The notes below the pieces were generated by a model that saw nothing but the letters and a program-made list of their open reading frames with translations, searched no databases and had not been told where the DNA came from. DNA of 64,000 nucleotides from Pusillimonas sp. DMV24BSW_D (GTDB taxonomy: Bacteria; Pseudomonadota; Gammaproteobacteria; Burkholderiales; Burkholderiaceae_B): the NCBI RefSeq assembly GCF_011388195.1, contig NZ_CP049990.1, forward strand, positions 2,356,001 through 2,420,000. Reading direction: 5' to 3'. The translations under genes were made by a program, and so were the position numbers. How positions within the stretch are numbered: the stretch's first letter is position 1; each line of letters begins with the position of its first letter. This document shows, one piece after another, positions 50,032-61,900 of the stretch.

Positions 50032-50840
50032 TTGGATGCTCCTGAATGATTTTCTCTGCCACCAACCAGTGCGAAGACGGCGCCTTGTGGATCGAGCCCC
50101 TTCACAATAAAGTCGCCGCCGGGGATGGCGTCGGGGCCATGAAGAACCCGCCCACCGTTATTGTTAATCTCGTTGAAAGCGGTATCGATATCGGCGCAAC
50201 GAAAATAGTAATGCCACATTGGCACCGGCATCTCTTCGGGTTTAGTCATCACCGCGCCAATAACACCGTTATGACGGATGAACTCGTACTTGCCCAGCGG
50301 CCCCATTTCCATTTCGTCGTCTTTCGTCCAGCCAAATTGTGTGAAATAAAACGCTTTCGCTGCTTCAGGGTCGGTTGTAAGTAACTCGTTCCAGGCACAG
50401 TGCCCCACCCGTGGCTTGTCGGCGGCAAAAGCCAGGCTGGTCTGATTACCGGCGCCTCGCATGACGTAAAACGGCACCCCTTGTGGATCTGCAACCATGG
50501 CAAGACGGCCGACCTCTGGAATATCGGTCGGCGGCATGTGTACAGTGCCGCCGTCGGAAACCATATTGGCAACGGTTTGGTCAACATTGTCGACGCCGAT
50601 ATAACCTAGCCATATTGGCCTGGCGCCACCCTGGCGCATCTGTTCGGTTAATTGCATCACGTCGCCCACCTCGCGGCGCGCGCCGGTTTCATCATGAATG
50701 CTCAAGATGCGGTAGTCGATCTCGGGGTGACCGCTATTGGCCGCTTCCCAACCGAGTAGCTTGCTGTAAAAATGGATTGCGGCATTACTGTCGTCGGTTA
50801 AAAGTTCGTACCAGATAAATTCGCCGTGTTTGTTTGGCAT
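50028..50840 (-). CDS. two-domain VOC (glyoxalase/bleomycin-resistance-like) protein
   Basis: Twin VOC-fold protein, 270 aa. The first domain starts GEFIWYELLTDDSNAAIHFYSKLLGW (in part) and the second near residue 138 with VGHCAWNELLTTDPEAAKAF. Each begins with the beta-strand and F-Y/W pattern of VOC modules. It may bind a metal and a small substrate, but no activity can be named. It is in the ECF42-linked operon between DUF1428 and YCII. Confidence 0.88.
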   Translation of the reverse strand: MPNKHGEFIWYELLTDDSNAAIHFYSKLLGWEAANSGHPEIDYRILSIHDETGARREVGDVMQLTEQMRQGGARPIWLGYIGVDNVDQTVANMVSDGGTVHMPPTDIPEVGRLAMVADPQGVPFYVMRGAGNQTSLAFAADKPRVGHCAWNELLTTDPEAAKAFYFTQFGWTKDDEMEMGPLGKYEFIRHNGVIGAVMTKPEEMPVPMWHYYFRCADIDTAFNEINNNGGRVLHGPDAIPGGDFIVKGLDPQGAVFALVGGRENHSGASK

Positions 50841-50878
50841 GGCATTTTCCTTATTTTCAGAGGCTGATCAGCGATAGC

Positions 50879-51250
50879 CTATGCTTCCAGTGCCACTACG
50901 GGCGCAAAACCGCCGAAGACGACCCGAATACGATCAAAAGGCATGGGGTTGGTTTGCGGATCCAGGCGCGGATCACTCTTCATGGTTGTCTTCATTTTCT
51001 CCATGCCGGCATCGCGCGTTGCCTTGTCCGGCCACTCTATCCAGGAAAACACCACAGCCTCGTCGCCTGTGGCCTGCACCGCGCGACGAAAATCCGTAAT
51101 TTTGCCGTCAGGTACATCGTCTTCCCAACATTCAAAAACACGAACGGCGCCCCATTCCATAAAGACTGCGCCTGCGGTTTTCGCATGCTGAATGAATTTG
51201 TCTTTGTTGGCTTTGGGTACCGCCAGAATAAAACCGTCGATATAACTCAT
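50879..51250 (-). CDS. DUF1428 family protein
   Basis: 123 aa, ferredoxin-like dimeric alpha-beta barrel family. Characteristic opening MSYIDGFILAVPKANKDKFI and FECWEDDVPDGKITDFRRAV. Function unknown. AAGGAGG lies 9 bases before the ATG. A promoter resembling ECF42 targets (TGTCGA-N17-CGAC) lies 40-66 bases upstream, so this gene is probably the head of the ECF-controlled transcript. Confidence 0.9.
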   Translation of the reverse strand: MSYIDGFILAVPKANKDKFIQHAKTAGAVFMEWGAVRVFECWEDDVPDGKITDFRRAVQATGDEAVVFSWIEWPDKATRDAGMEKMKTTMKSDPRLDPQTNPMPFDRIRVVFGGFAPVVALEA

Positions 51251-51289
51251 GGGTAAGTCCTCCTTAATTAGCCGGTGGTTTACCTCTTA

Positions 51290-51316
51290 GTCGTTTACGC
51301 TTATGGAAAATCGACA
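51290..51316 (-). promoter_or_regulatory. candidate ECF42-dependent promoter
   Basis: Minus strand: TGTCGA at 51316-51311, 17 bases, CGAC at 51293-51290. This matches the motif reported for ECF42 targets (TGTCGA in the -35 and CGA/TC in the -10). It lies between the sigma gene and DUF1428, in the right orientation to drive DUF1428-VOC-YCII. Confidence 0.65.
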
Positions 51317-51328
51317 GCTTTGCTATTT

Positions 51329-52582
51329 TTATTTTTGCTTTTGAAGTGTTGCCAAACGTTGCTGTATCAATCGCCGTTCCGGTGCCTGCTGGGTTAACCC
51401 CAATGCCTGTCGATAACAATGGGACGCTTCTTCAGGCCGATTCAGTCGGCGAAACAGATCGGCCCGAGCGGCATGCAATAGATAGTAGCCCTGCAAATCT
51501 TTATGATCCGCCAGTTCATCGATGGCTTTCAACCCTGCAAGCGGCCCATCACGCATTGCAATGGCCGCAGCGCGGTTAAGTGCCACTACCGGGGAAGGAT
51601 TAACTTTAAGCAGAACGTCGTAAAGGCCAACTATTTGAATCCAATCGGTATCTTCGGCGGCAGACGCCTCTGCATGCACGGCGGCAATTGCCGCTTGCAA
51701 GGCATATTCGCCGACCGGCCCCGTTCGCAGCGCCTGCACCACCAGATCGCAACCCTCTTTAATCTGCGTTTGGTTCCAGCAGGTTCGATCTTGCTCTTCG
51801 AGCGGAATCAGATCCCCGTTTTCATTGGTGCGACCATCTCGCCTGGCATCATGCAACAGCATCAGAGCCAGCAAGCCCATCACCTCGGGGTCGGGCAATA
51901 AACCTAACAACAGGCGACCCAATCGAATCGCTTCTGTGGACAAATCGGGTTGCGTTAATTGCGTGCCGCTTGAGGCGGTATAGCCCTCGTTAAATACCAA
52001 ATACACCACCGACAACACCGCCTCCAGCCGCGCGGGTAAATCGTCTTGCTCGGGCACTGCATAGGGTATTGCGGCACCGCGGATTTTATTTTTCGCCCGC
52101 ACAATGCGTTGCGCCAACGTGGGTACAGGGACCAGAAAGGCAGCCGCAATGGCTTCAGTGGTTAAGCCGCACACTTCCCGCAGTGTTAGCGCCACGCGAG
52201 CCTGCATGGCCAGGCTGGGGTGGCAGCAGGTAAAGATCAATCGCAAACGATCATCTTCAATGGTGTCAGTTACGTCGAATGAATCAGCTTGTGTTTCGGT
52301 TTCCAACGTGTACGCTAGCTGCACCAGATAATCATCAAGACGGGCGTTTTTACGTATTCGGTCGATCGCCTTGAAACGCCCTGTCGAAACCAGCCAGGCT
52401 CGCGGGTTGTTGGGAATGCCGTCGCGCTGCCATTGCGACAGCGCTACAACAAACGCATCTTGCAGGGCTTCCTCGGCCAAATCGAAATTACCGTGCAACA
52501 GTCGAATCAGGGTAGCCCGCACCCTGCTCGATTCTTGTTTATAAAGATCGGCGATACGTTGTTCGACCGAAGATGTTTTCAT
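51329..52582 (-). CDS. ECF42-type RNA polymerase sigma factor with C-terminal DUF6596/TPR extension
   Basis: 417 aa, more than twice a minimal ECF sigma. Order: sigma2 (about 10-80, FDLAEEALQDAFVVALSQW and NNPRAWLVSTGRFKAIDRIRK), sigma4 (about 110-165, LTLREVCGLTTEAIAAAFLVP), DUF6596-like middle (YLVFNEGYTASSGTQLTQPDLSTEAIRLGRLL in part), C-terminal TPR-like helices (LDELADHKDLQGYYLLHAAR region). No anti-sigma gene is adjacent, as expected for ECF42, where the C-terminal extension is thought to regulate activity. It starts 3 bases after the DJ-1/PfpI stop. Confidence 0.9.
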   Translation of the reverse strand: MKTSSVEQRIADLYKQESSRVRATLIRLLHGNFDLAEEALQDAFVVALSQWQRDGIPNNPRAWLVSTGRFKAIDRIRKNARLDDYLVQLAYTLETETQADSFDVTDTIEDDRLRLIFTCCHPSLAMQARVALTLREVCGLTTEAIAAAFLVPVPTLAQRIVRAKNKIRGAAIPYAVPEQDDLPARLEAVLSVVYLVFNEGYTASSGTQLTQPDLSTEAIRLGRLLLGLLPDPEVMGLLALMLLHDARRDGRTNENGDLIPLEEQDRTCWNQTQIKEGCDLVVQALRTGPVGEYALQAAIAAVHAEASAAEDTDWIQIVGLYDVLLKVNPSPVVALNRAAAIAMRDGPLAGLKAIDELADHKDLQGYYLLHAARADLFRRLNRPEEASHCYRQALGLTQQAPERRLIQQRLATLQKQK

Positions 52583-52585
52583 GTT

Positions 52586-53263
52586 TTATTGAAGGAGTTT
52601 AAGCAATTGCCTGGCAGCGGCCTCTGACGAAGCGGGATTTTGCCCGGTCACGAGTTTGCCGTCGACGACAACGTAAGCATCCCAATCCGGCCCTTTCTCA
52701 TAGACCCCACCATTCGCTTTAAGCATGTCTTCGACAAGAAACGGAACAACGCCTGTAAGCCCCACCGCCTCCTCCTCGGTGTTGGCAAAGCTGGTTATCC
52801 GGCGGCCTGAAACCAGCGACTTTCCGTGAGCATCTTTCGTATGCCTGAAGATGGCCGGTGCATGGCATACCGCCGCAAGAGGACGATTCCCTGTGACAAA
52901 CGTTTCGATGATGCGTTGACTGTGCGCATTTTCCGCGAGGTCCCAAAGTGGGCCGTGTCCGCCCGGGTAAAAGACGGCGTCAAAACTATCGACATCCACC
53001 TCGGCCAGCCTTACGGTATTGCCAAGCGCTTTCTTTGCTGCATCGTCGCTATTGAAACGTTTGGTCGCTTCGGTTTGTGCATCAGGAGCGTCGCTTTGCG
53101 GATCAAGCGGCGGTTGCCCACCTGCAGGGGATGCCAACGTGATTTGTGCGCCGGCATCAACGAACACGTAGTAAGGGGCTACAAACTCTTCCAGCCAAAA
53201 GCCGGTCTTCTTGCCGGTGTCGCCCAGCCTGTCGTGGGAGGTCAGTATCATGAGAATTTTCAT
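52586..53263 (-). CDS. DJ-1/PfpI (Hsp31-like) family protein
   Basis: 225 aa type 1 glutamine-amidotransferase-like protein. The nucleophile elbow is AAVCHAPAIF (C133); the acid residue is probably in WLEEFVAPYY (E25/E26). The C-terminal DWDAYVVVDGKLVTGQNPASS matches the family. Members act as glyoxalases, chaperones or deglycases in carbonyl stress. It directly precedes the ECF42 sigma gene (3-base gap), suggesting co-expression, and is divergent from the antiporter. Confidence 0.9.
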   Translation of the reverse strand: MKILMILTSHDRLGDTGKKTGFWLEEFVAPYYVFVDAGAQITLASPAGGQPPLDPQSDAPDAQTEATKRFNSDDAAKKALGNTVRLAEVDVDSFDAVFYPGGHGPLWDLAENAHSQRIIETFVTGNRPLAAVCHAPAIFRHTKDAHGKSLVSGRRITSFANTEEEAVGLTGVVPFLVEDMLKANGGVYEKGPDWDAYVVVDGKLVTGQNPASSEAAARQLLKLLQ

Positions 53264-53434
53264 AGCGTCGCCTTGGGTGAATCAACCTGGAGGAGTTTCC
53301 TTGCACTTAAGATTGTGCCAGTTCCCCGGGTCGACCACAAAATCAACGATACCGACATCACTTTTGTGCTTCAATTGGATTTTCGTTTGTAACGAGCGAT
53401 TTTTCTGGAAGCACAATATTAGAAAGGTAACGCA

Positions 53435-55201
53435 ATGGCTGAAGCGAGCCTAGGACAGATAATTGGACCTGCCGTCGTCCTGATGGGCGCAGCAGTGGTT
53501 GCCGTACCCTTGTTTCGGCGGCTTGGGCTTGGTTCCGTTCTGGGCTATTTTGCCGCCGGCCTGCTTGTGGGCCCATCGGTTCTGGGCGTATTTACGGATG
53601 CCGAGTCGATCCTGCATTTTTCAGAACTTGGTGTGGTGATGTTCCTGTTCGTCATCGGATTGGAACTGCGCCCGACCAAGCTGTGGGCAATGCGAGGTCA
53701 AATATTCGGGCTGGGCCTTGTTCAGGTCGCTGCCGCAATCATTGCCCTTGCTTTAACGGGCATCTTAATCTTCGACTTTACGGCACCCGTTGCATTTATT
53801 GCCGGTGCAGGCTTTGTTCTTTCTTCAACCGCCGTCATCATGTCGGTGCTGCAAGATCGGGGGGAAATTTCGAGCACCGAAGGTCAAAAATCCGTTGCGA
53901 TTCTCCTATTCGAAGACCTCATGATCGTGCCGCTTCTGGCGGTGGTGGCTTTCCTGTCACCCCTGTCAGATGGGCAGGCCCGATGGACTGACATCCTGCT
54001 GGCGCTTTCTGCGCTACTGGCACTGCTGATTGTTTCCCGTTGGGCGCTGAACCCGTTCTTCGCGCTGCTGGCGCGAACCCGGACACGTGAAGTATTAACG
54101 GCAGGCGCCCTGCTGGTGGTTCTTGGCGCGGCATTGCTCATGGACTTTGCCGGTCTTTCAATGGCGATGGGCACGTTCCTGGCAGGGGTCATGCTGTCGA
54201 ACTCGAGCTACCGGCACCAGATCGAAAGCGACATCGAACCGTTCAAGGGCCTGTTCATGGGCCTGTTCTTCCTGGCAGTCGGCATGTCGTTGAATTTATC
54301 CATCGTTGCGCAGGAGTGGCGGCTTCTACTGCTCATGCTGATTGCGTTCACAATCGCCAAAGGCGCCGTGGTCTATGCCGTTGCCCGCCTGTTCCACAGT
54401 GCCAGGCACCAGGCATTACACCGAACATCCATGTTTCTGCAGGGCGGGGAATTCGCTTTCGTGCTCTATGCCGCGGCAACGTCGGGTGGCGTGATCGATG
54501 CACGGGAAAACGTGATGTTCGCGACCGTTGTCATCTTGTCCATGGTCATGACCCCACTGCTCATGATGGTGGCCGACCGTTTTCTGCGCAAGGAAGTGTC
54601 AATGGACGGCGTCGACGTGGCCTGCAATTTGGAAGGTCGCATTCTCGTCATCGGCTTTGGCCGTTTCGGTCAGATCGCATCACAGATACTGCTATCCCGA
54701 GGTGTGAATATTTCCGTGATCGACAAAGACCCTGATCGGATCCGTGATGCAGGACGATACGGATTCAAAGTATTTTTCGGTGACGGTGCCCGACTCGACA
54801 CCCTGCACCACTCAGGCGCAAATGAAGCCAATGCCATCATGATTTGCATCGACGATCCAAAAACAGCGGTGCGAATCGTGGAATTGGCTCGACACGAGTT
54901 TCCTCAAGCTAAACTGCTGGTACGAAGCTATGACCGTGGGCACGCAATTGAACTGATTCGCGCCGGTGTCGAATATCAGATTCGAGAAACGGTTGAGTCT
55001 GCCTATTTAATGGGAGCGCAAGCGTTGAGGGCGTTGAATTATGCCGAGGTCGACATTGAAGAGGCCGCCGAGGATATTCGCAGCAGGGATGCCCAGCGCC
55101 TGTCGGAACAAGTACAAGGCGACCTGATGTCCGGCCGCGATCAACTGCATTTTCAGCCCGTTCCGGAACCGCTAAGCAAACCGCCCGCCCCCAAACGATA
55201 A
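53435..55201 (+). CDS. KefB/C-like CPA2 monovalent cation:proton antiporter
   Basis: 588 aa. The N-terminal ~12-helix CPA2 domain includes GYFAAGLLVGPSVLG, FSSTAVIMSVL-like FVLSSTAVIMSVLQDRGE, and LFEDLMIVPLL; the C-terminal TrkA-N/RCK domain begins near residue 400 with ILVIGFGRFGQIASQILL. Such systems export potassium in response to glutathione conjugates or other electrophile signals. No KefF/KefG ancillary protein is adjacent. The C-terminal tail is Pro-rich and its coding end overlaps the convergent reductase gene by 49 bases. Confidence 0.88.
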   Translation: MAEASLGQIIGPAVVLMGAAVVAVPLFRRLGLGSVLGYFAAGLLVGPSVLGVFTDAESILHFSELGVVMFLFVIGLELRPTKLWAMRGQIFGLGLVQVAAAIIALALTGILIFDFTAPVAFIAGAGFVLSSTAVIMSVLQDRGEISSTEGQKSVAILLFEDLMIVPLLAVVAFLSPLSDGQARWTDILLALSALLALLIVSRWALNPFFALLARTRTREVLTAGALLVVLGAALLMDFAGLSMAMGTFLAGVMLSNSSYRHQIESDIEPFKGLFMGLFFLAVGMSLNLSIVAQEWRLLLLMLIAFTIAKGAVVYAVARLFHSARHQALHRTSMFLQGGEFAFVLYAAATSGGVIDARENVMFATVVILSMVMTPLLMMVADRFLRKEVSMDGVDVACNLEGRILVIGFGRFGQIASQILLSRGVNISVIDKDPDRIRDAGRYGFKVFFGDGARLDTLHHSGANEANAIMICIDDPKTAVRIVELARHEFPQAKLLVRSYDRGHAIELIRAGVEYQIRETVESAYLMGAQALRALNYAEVDIEEAAEDIRSRDAQRLSEQVQGDLMSGRDQLHFQPVPEPLSKPPAPKR

Positions 55202-55719
55202 GTAGATTGCACCAGTCCTGACGGAAAGCTGCGACTGGATACCAACGTCAGATCAATGTCTTGCGACAGTGACCCGAATAAAGGCCGTCCGGAACCGATC
55301 AGCACGGGAACGCAGGTGATCACCATATCATTGATCAGCCCATCCCTTAAAAATGATTGCACCAGCCGCCCGCCATCAACATAGACCCGCCGCACATTTT
55401 TCTTTGCAAGTTCCGCCATGGTGGATCTGGGCGAACTGTTAGAGAAGCGAACCTTGCCTTTAAGCGCATCGGGCACGGGAGTATTGGCCAATTGTTCAGA
55501 CAGCACCAGTACCGGTTTATGGTAGGGCCAGGGGCCCAAGGTCAAAACCTTCTCGTAGCTGCCTCGCCCCATAACGATCATGTCTTTGTCGGCGATGAAG
55601 TCTGTATAGCCGTGATCTTCTGTTGGATCATCGCGCTCCAATAACCAATCAATGTCGCCGTCTTGCCGAGCGATATAGCCATCCAGACTAATGGCAATAA
55701 AAACATGTGCAGTGGTCAT
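55153..55719 (-). CDS. dihydrofolate-reductase-like (RibD C-terminal) protein
   Basis: 188 aa, RibD C-terminal/YyaP type. Seen: VFIAISLDGYIARQDGDIDWL at the start, MGRGSYEKVL, VLSEQLANTPVPDALKG and YVDGGRLVQSFLRDGLIND. Reductase activity is suggested by family, substrate unknown. Its C-terminus (RLGAGGLLSGSGTG) is encoded opposite the end of the antiporter gene; the overlap suggests that one of the two genes was extended. Confidence 0.87.
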   Translation of the reverse strand: MTTAHVFIAISLDGYIARQDGDIDWLLERDDPTEDHGYTDFIADKDMIVMGRGSYEKVLTLGPWPYHKPVLVLSEQLANTPVPDALKGKVRFSNSSPRSTMAELAKKNVRRVYVDGGRLVQSFLRDGLINDMVITCVPVLIGSGRPLFGSLSQDIDLTLVSSRSFPSGLVQSTYRLGAGGLLSGSGTG

Positions 55720-55740
55720 GCGTATCCCTATTAGCCGAAT

Positions 55741-57327
55741 TCACTCCCACTCAATCGTCGCAGGCGGCTTACTCGACACATCATAAGTCACCCGGTTGAT
55801 CCCCCGCACCTCATTAATAATGCGGCTGGATACCTTCTTTAGCAACGAATAAGGCAATTCCGCCCAGTCAGCCGTCATGAAGTCAGATGTTTGCACCGCG
55901 CGCAGCGCCACCACGTAGTCATAGGTGCGACCATCGCCCATGACCCCCACCGATTTCACCGGCAGGAAAACGGCAAAGGCTTGCGAGGTTAAGTCATACC
56001 AGTTCTTGCCGCTGTTGCTGTCTTCGGCCTTGCGCAGTTCTTCAATGAAAATAGCATCGGCGCGGCGTAGCAAATCGGCATACTCCTTGCGCACTTCGCC
56101 CAGAATGCGAACACCCAGGCCGGGGCCGGGGAATGGGTGGCGGTATACCATGGCCGGCGGCAAACCCAGTGCCACACCCAGCTTGCGAACCTCATCTTTG
56201 AATAGTTCACGCAAGGGTTCCAACAATTTCAGGTTCAGGGTTTCCGGCAATCCGCCCACATTGTGGTGCGACTTAATGGCCACGGCTTTACCGGTTTTCG
56301 CACCCGCCGATTCAATCACATCGGGATAGATGGTGCCCTGGGCCAGCCAGCGGGCATTCTTCAGGCGCGAGGCTTCCGCCTGGAACACTTCCACGAACTC
56401 GCCACCAATTATCTTGCGCTTGGCTTCCGGGTCGGACACCCCCTTCAGCTTACCCATGAATTGGTCGGTGGCATCGACATGAATAATCTTCATACCGAAA
56501 TGATCGCCGAAGGTTTGCATGACCTGCTCGCCTTCGTTCAAGCGCAGCAAACCGTGGTCAACGAACACGCAGGTGAGCTGGTCGCCAATGGCTTTATGAA
56601 TCAGTGCTGCCGCAACCGACGAATCCACCCCGCCAGACAGACCCAGAATCACTTCGTCGTCACCCACTTGTTCACGAATTGCCTTAACCGCTTCTTCAAC
56701 GTAGTCGGGCATGTTCCAGTCGCCGGCGCACTCGCAAATTTCCCGCACGAAACGCGACAACATGGCGGTGCCCTGCAAGGTGTGCGTGACTTCCGGGTGG
56801 AACTGAACACCGTAAAACCCTTTTTCCTCATTGGCCATCCCGGCGATGGGGCAGGAATCGGTTGACGCCATGAGTTTAAAGCCGGGTGGCAATTCCGTAA
56901 CCTTGTCACCGTGGCTCATCCATACGTGCAACATGCCATGGCCTTCGGGCGTAGAGAAGTCCTGAATCCCTTCCAGCAAGCGCGTATGGCCGCGGGCGCG
57001 TACTTCCGCATAGCCGAATTCGCGATGATCCGACCATTCCACCTTGCCGCCCATTTGCATGGCCATGGCCTGCATGCCATAGCAAATGCCCAGCACCGGG
57101 ACATCGGCTTCAAACACGGCCGGCGGCACTTTCAGCGATTCTTCATGGTAGGCCGACGCATGGCTGCCCGACAAAATAATGCCTTTCAGGTTCGAATACG
57201 ATTGAATGAAATCGTTATCGACATCGCCGGGATGAATTTCGCAATAAACGCCGGCTTCACGCACCCTGCGCGCGATCAACTGGGTTACCTGGGAGCCATA
57301 ATCAAGAATAAGAATACGCTGGTGCAT
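55741..57327 (-). CDS. guaA: GMP synthase (glutamine-hydrolysing)
   Basis: Converts XMP to GMP, 528 aa. The N-terminal class I amidotransferase domain has C82 in [12 protein letters not shown] and [12 protein letters not shown]. The ATP pyrophosphatase domain has the P-loop [15 protein letters not shown], and the C-terminal dimerisation domain ends PPATIEWE. It follows guaB by 82 bases on the same strand; a perfect 8-bp hairpin lies between. Confidence 0.97.
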   Translation of the reverse strand: MHQRILILDYGSQVTQLIARRVREAGVYCEIHPGDVDNDFIQSYSNLKGIILSGSHASAYHEESLKVPPAVFEADVPVLGICYGMQAMAMQMGGKVEWSDHREFGYAEVRARGHTRLLEGIQDFSTPEGHGMLHVWMSHGDKVTELPPGFKLMASTDSCPIAGMANEEKGFYGVQFHPEVTHTLQGTAMLSRFVREICECAGDWNMPDYVEEAVKAIREQVGDDEVILGLSGGVDSSVAAALIHKAIGDQLTCVFVDHGLLRLNEGEQVMQTFGDHFGMKIIHVDATDQFMGKLKGVSDPEAKRKIIGGEFVEVFQAEASRLKNARWLAQGTIYPDVIESAGAKTGKAVAIKSHHNVGGLPETLNLKLLEPLRELFKDEVRKLGVALGLPPAMVYRHPFPGPGLGVRILGEVRKEYADLLRRADAIFIEELRKAEDSNSGKNWYDLTSQAFAVFLPVKSVGVMGDGRTYDYVVALRAVQTSDFMTADWAELPYSLLKKVSSRIINEVRGINRVTYDVSSKPPATIEWE

Positions 57328-57353
57328 AATTGGGCAAGATGGTTAGAAGTAAA

Positions 57354-57373
57354 ACGGTGTCATGCGACACCGT
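57354..57373. terminator. hairpin between guaB and guaA
   Basis: Perfect inverted repeat ACGGTGTC-atgc-GACACCGT. On the minus strand it is followed by TTTTAC, a weak U-tract. It could partly terminate guaB transcripts or mark an mRNA processing site. guaA is likely still read from upstream since no strong promoter is visible. Confidence 0.5.
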
Positions 57374-57409
57374 GAAATAAAAGTTCAGGTAACCCGTACA
57401 ACGCGAATG

Positions 57410-58873
<1,464 letters not shown>

Positions 58874-58934
58874 TCAATAACTCCGTACACAAAGCAAAAT
58901 TATACGACGCAAGGTTAACCCTAACCAAACGGCC

Positions 58935-61900
58935 CTAGCCTAAACGCATACGCGCGTTGCGGAACAGACGCAGCCAGGGTGTAAATTCACCCCCGGTGTC
59001 GTGATTTCCCCACCGTGTGGGCGCCCAGGACATCATGACATTACGCGTCACGCGCTCGGGGTGCGGCATCATAATGGTGAAACGACCATCTTCAGTAGTA
59101 ACACCAGCCACGCCGCCGGGGCTGCCGTTCGGGTTGTACGGATAGGTATCCGTGGCAATGCCCTGGTTATCCACATAGCGCATGGCCACGTTTACATCTT
59201 GAATACTGCCCTGACGCTCGAAATTGGCAAAGCCTTCGCCGTGCGCGACCGCAATTGGTGCTTGCAAGCCCGCCATACCTTGCAGAAATAGCGAAGGCGA
59301 TTCGGGAATTTCCACCATGGTTAAACGGGCTTCGTATTTTTCCGACTGGTTGCGGGTAAAGCGAGGCCAATTTTCCGCGCCTGGAATCATATCGGCCAGG
59401 GCCGCCATCATTTGGCAGCCATTGCACACGCCCAAACCAAACGAATCTTCACGCTCAAAGAAACGGGTGAATTGTTCAGCCAGGTTGTCATTGAAACGAA
59501 TGGTACGCGCCCACCCTTCCCCGGCGCCCAGCACGTCGCCATAGCTGAAGCCGCCCACGGCCACCAGGCCGGTGAAATCGGCCAGGTCGGTGCGCCCGGC
59601 CAGCAGGTCAGTCATATGGACATCATGCGTTTCAAACCCGGCCTTGTCGAACGCCCAGGCCATCTCGATATGACTGTTGCAACCTTGTTCGCGCAAAATA
59701 GCCATGGCCGGCCTTGCGCCTTTGGAGATATACGGCGCAGCGATGTCTTCCTGAGGGTCGAAGGCCACCTTGGGCTGAAAGCCTGGGTCTTCCCGGTTTT
59801 GCCAAACGTCGAATTCCGCTTGCGCGCATTCAGGATGATCGCGCCGGTTCATAATACGGCGGCTGACCTCGCTCCATTGTTGTGCCAGATCGCGCCAACC
59901 CTGCTGGTATATGCATTTGCCATCACGGAAAATCTGGATTTCGTCTGCCTGATTCAAGCCGCCGATAACGTGGCTGTAGGGCGACAGGCCCTTTTCGCGC
60001 AATTTCTGTAAAACCGTATTACGCTCGGCCAACGGCACCTGAATAACAGCACCGGCTTCTTCATTGAACAAGGCTTTCAGCGTGATTTCATCACGCTGCA
60101 CCGCGACTTGTTCAGGACGAATTTTGTAATCACCCCAATCAGCCGCATACGGATCAATCGTAAGCATGTCCAGATTCAGTGACACCCCAGTGTGCCCGGC
60201 AAACGCCATTTCACAAATCGTGGCCCACAAACCGCCGTCAGAGCGGTCGTGATACGCCAGAATATGGTTGTCGTCGGCCAGCAAACGAATGGCTTCGAAG
60301 AAGGCACGCATCATGACTGCGTCATCGATATCCGGCACCTCGTTGCCGACCTGGTTGAACGAGTGCGCCAACACAGAGCCACCCATGCGTTGTTGACCTT
60401 TGCCCAGGTCAATCAGAATGAGTGCCGTATCGCCGGCGTCGGTTCTTAACTGAGGGGTCAGGCTACGGCGTACGTCGGCCACCGGCGCAAATGCCGTGAC
60501 GATCAGCGAAACAGGCGCCATGACTTCGCGATCCTGCTCATCTTCACGCCACGAAGTGCGCATCGACAATGAATCTTTACCCACGGGAATGGACAAGTCG
60601 AGCGCCTGACACCATTCACTCACGGCTGAAACCGTATCGTACAACGCGGCGTCCTGCCCTTTTGAGCCGCAAGCGGCCATCCAGTTGGCGGATAGTTTGA
60701 TGTCGGTTAAGGCACGCACATCGGCCGCCACCAAGTTGGTCAGCGCTTCGGCCACCGACATACGCCCCGACGCCGGCGCGTTCATGACTGCAATGGGGGT
60801 GCGTTCACCCATCGCCATCGCCTCGCCCCGTGTGCTTTCAAAATCACTTAACGTGACCGCGCAGTCGGCCACCGGCACCTGCCACGGGCCCACCATTTGA
60901 TCCCGGCTGCTTAGGCCACCCACGGTACGGTCACCAATGGTAATCAAGAATGTTTTATTGGCCACTGTTGGGTGTCGCAACACACGTTGCGTAGCCTCTT
61001 CCAGCGTAATCAGCGGTAAATCAACGGCGGGGGTTTCGAGTGTTTCGCGTTGCACATCACGCGTCATACGGGGTGGTTTACCCAAGATGACGTCAATAGG
61101 CACATCTACCGGATGTGGCAGGTCTTCCCCCAGCGTCACTTTCAACTGACGCTCTTCGGTTGCCACCCCCACCACCGCATACGGGCAGCGTTCTCGTTTG
61201 GCCAGCGCATCAAAGCGATCAAGGTCCTTAGGCGCAATAGCCAGCACGTAACGCTCTTGGGCTTCGTTACTCCAGATTTCAGCCGCCGACAAGCCACTTT
61301 CTTCCAGATGCACCTGGGTTAAATCGAACACAGCACCGCGCTCAGCGTCGTTCACCAATTCGGGGAAGGCATTCGACAACCCCCCTGCGCCCACATCGTG
61401 AATCGCAATAATAGGGTTGGCCGCGCCCAATTGCCAGCAGCGGTCAATGACTTCTTGCGCGCGCCGTTCAATTTCCGGGTTGCCCCGTTGTACGGAATCG
61501 AAATCCAGTTCGGCGGTGTTCGAACCTACCCCCATACTCGACGCTGCACTGCCCCCCATGCCAATGCGCATGCCCGGGCCACCTAACTGAACCAACAACG
61601 CGCCAGGGGGAATGGGATCTTTGTGTGTGAGACGGTCGTCGATATAGCCCAAGCCACCGGCAATCATAATGGGCTTGTGATAACCCCAACGAACGTCGGC
61701 AACGGTTTGTTCATAACTACGGAAATAGCCCAACAAATTTGGGCGACCGAATTCATTATTGAATGCGGCGCCGCCCAAAGGGCCGTCAACCATGATGTCC
61801 AGCGCACTGGCAATACGGTCGGGGCGACCATGGGTGTCTTGCTCCCAAGGCTCAGGCGCCTCTTCGAAATGCAAATGCGAAACCGTAAACCCGGTAAGAC

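Noticed and set aside
56263-56865. Plus-strand open frame antisense to guaA
   Set aside because: Same reason: opposite a well-supported gene, no motif, no ribosome-binding site.
58905-58924. GGTTA-ACCC-TAACC repeat between purL and guaB
   Set aside because: A five-base stem is too weak to call a terminator or riboswitch.
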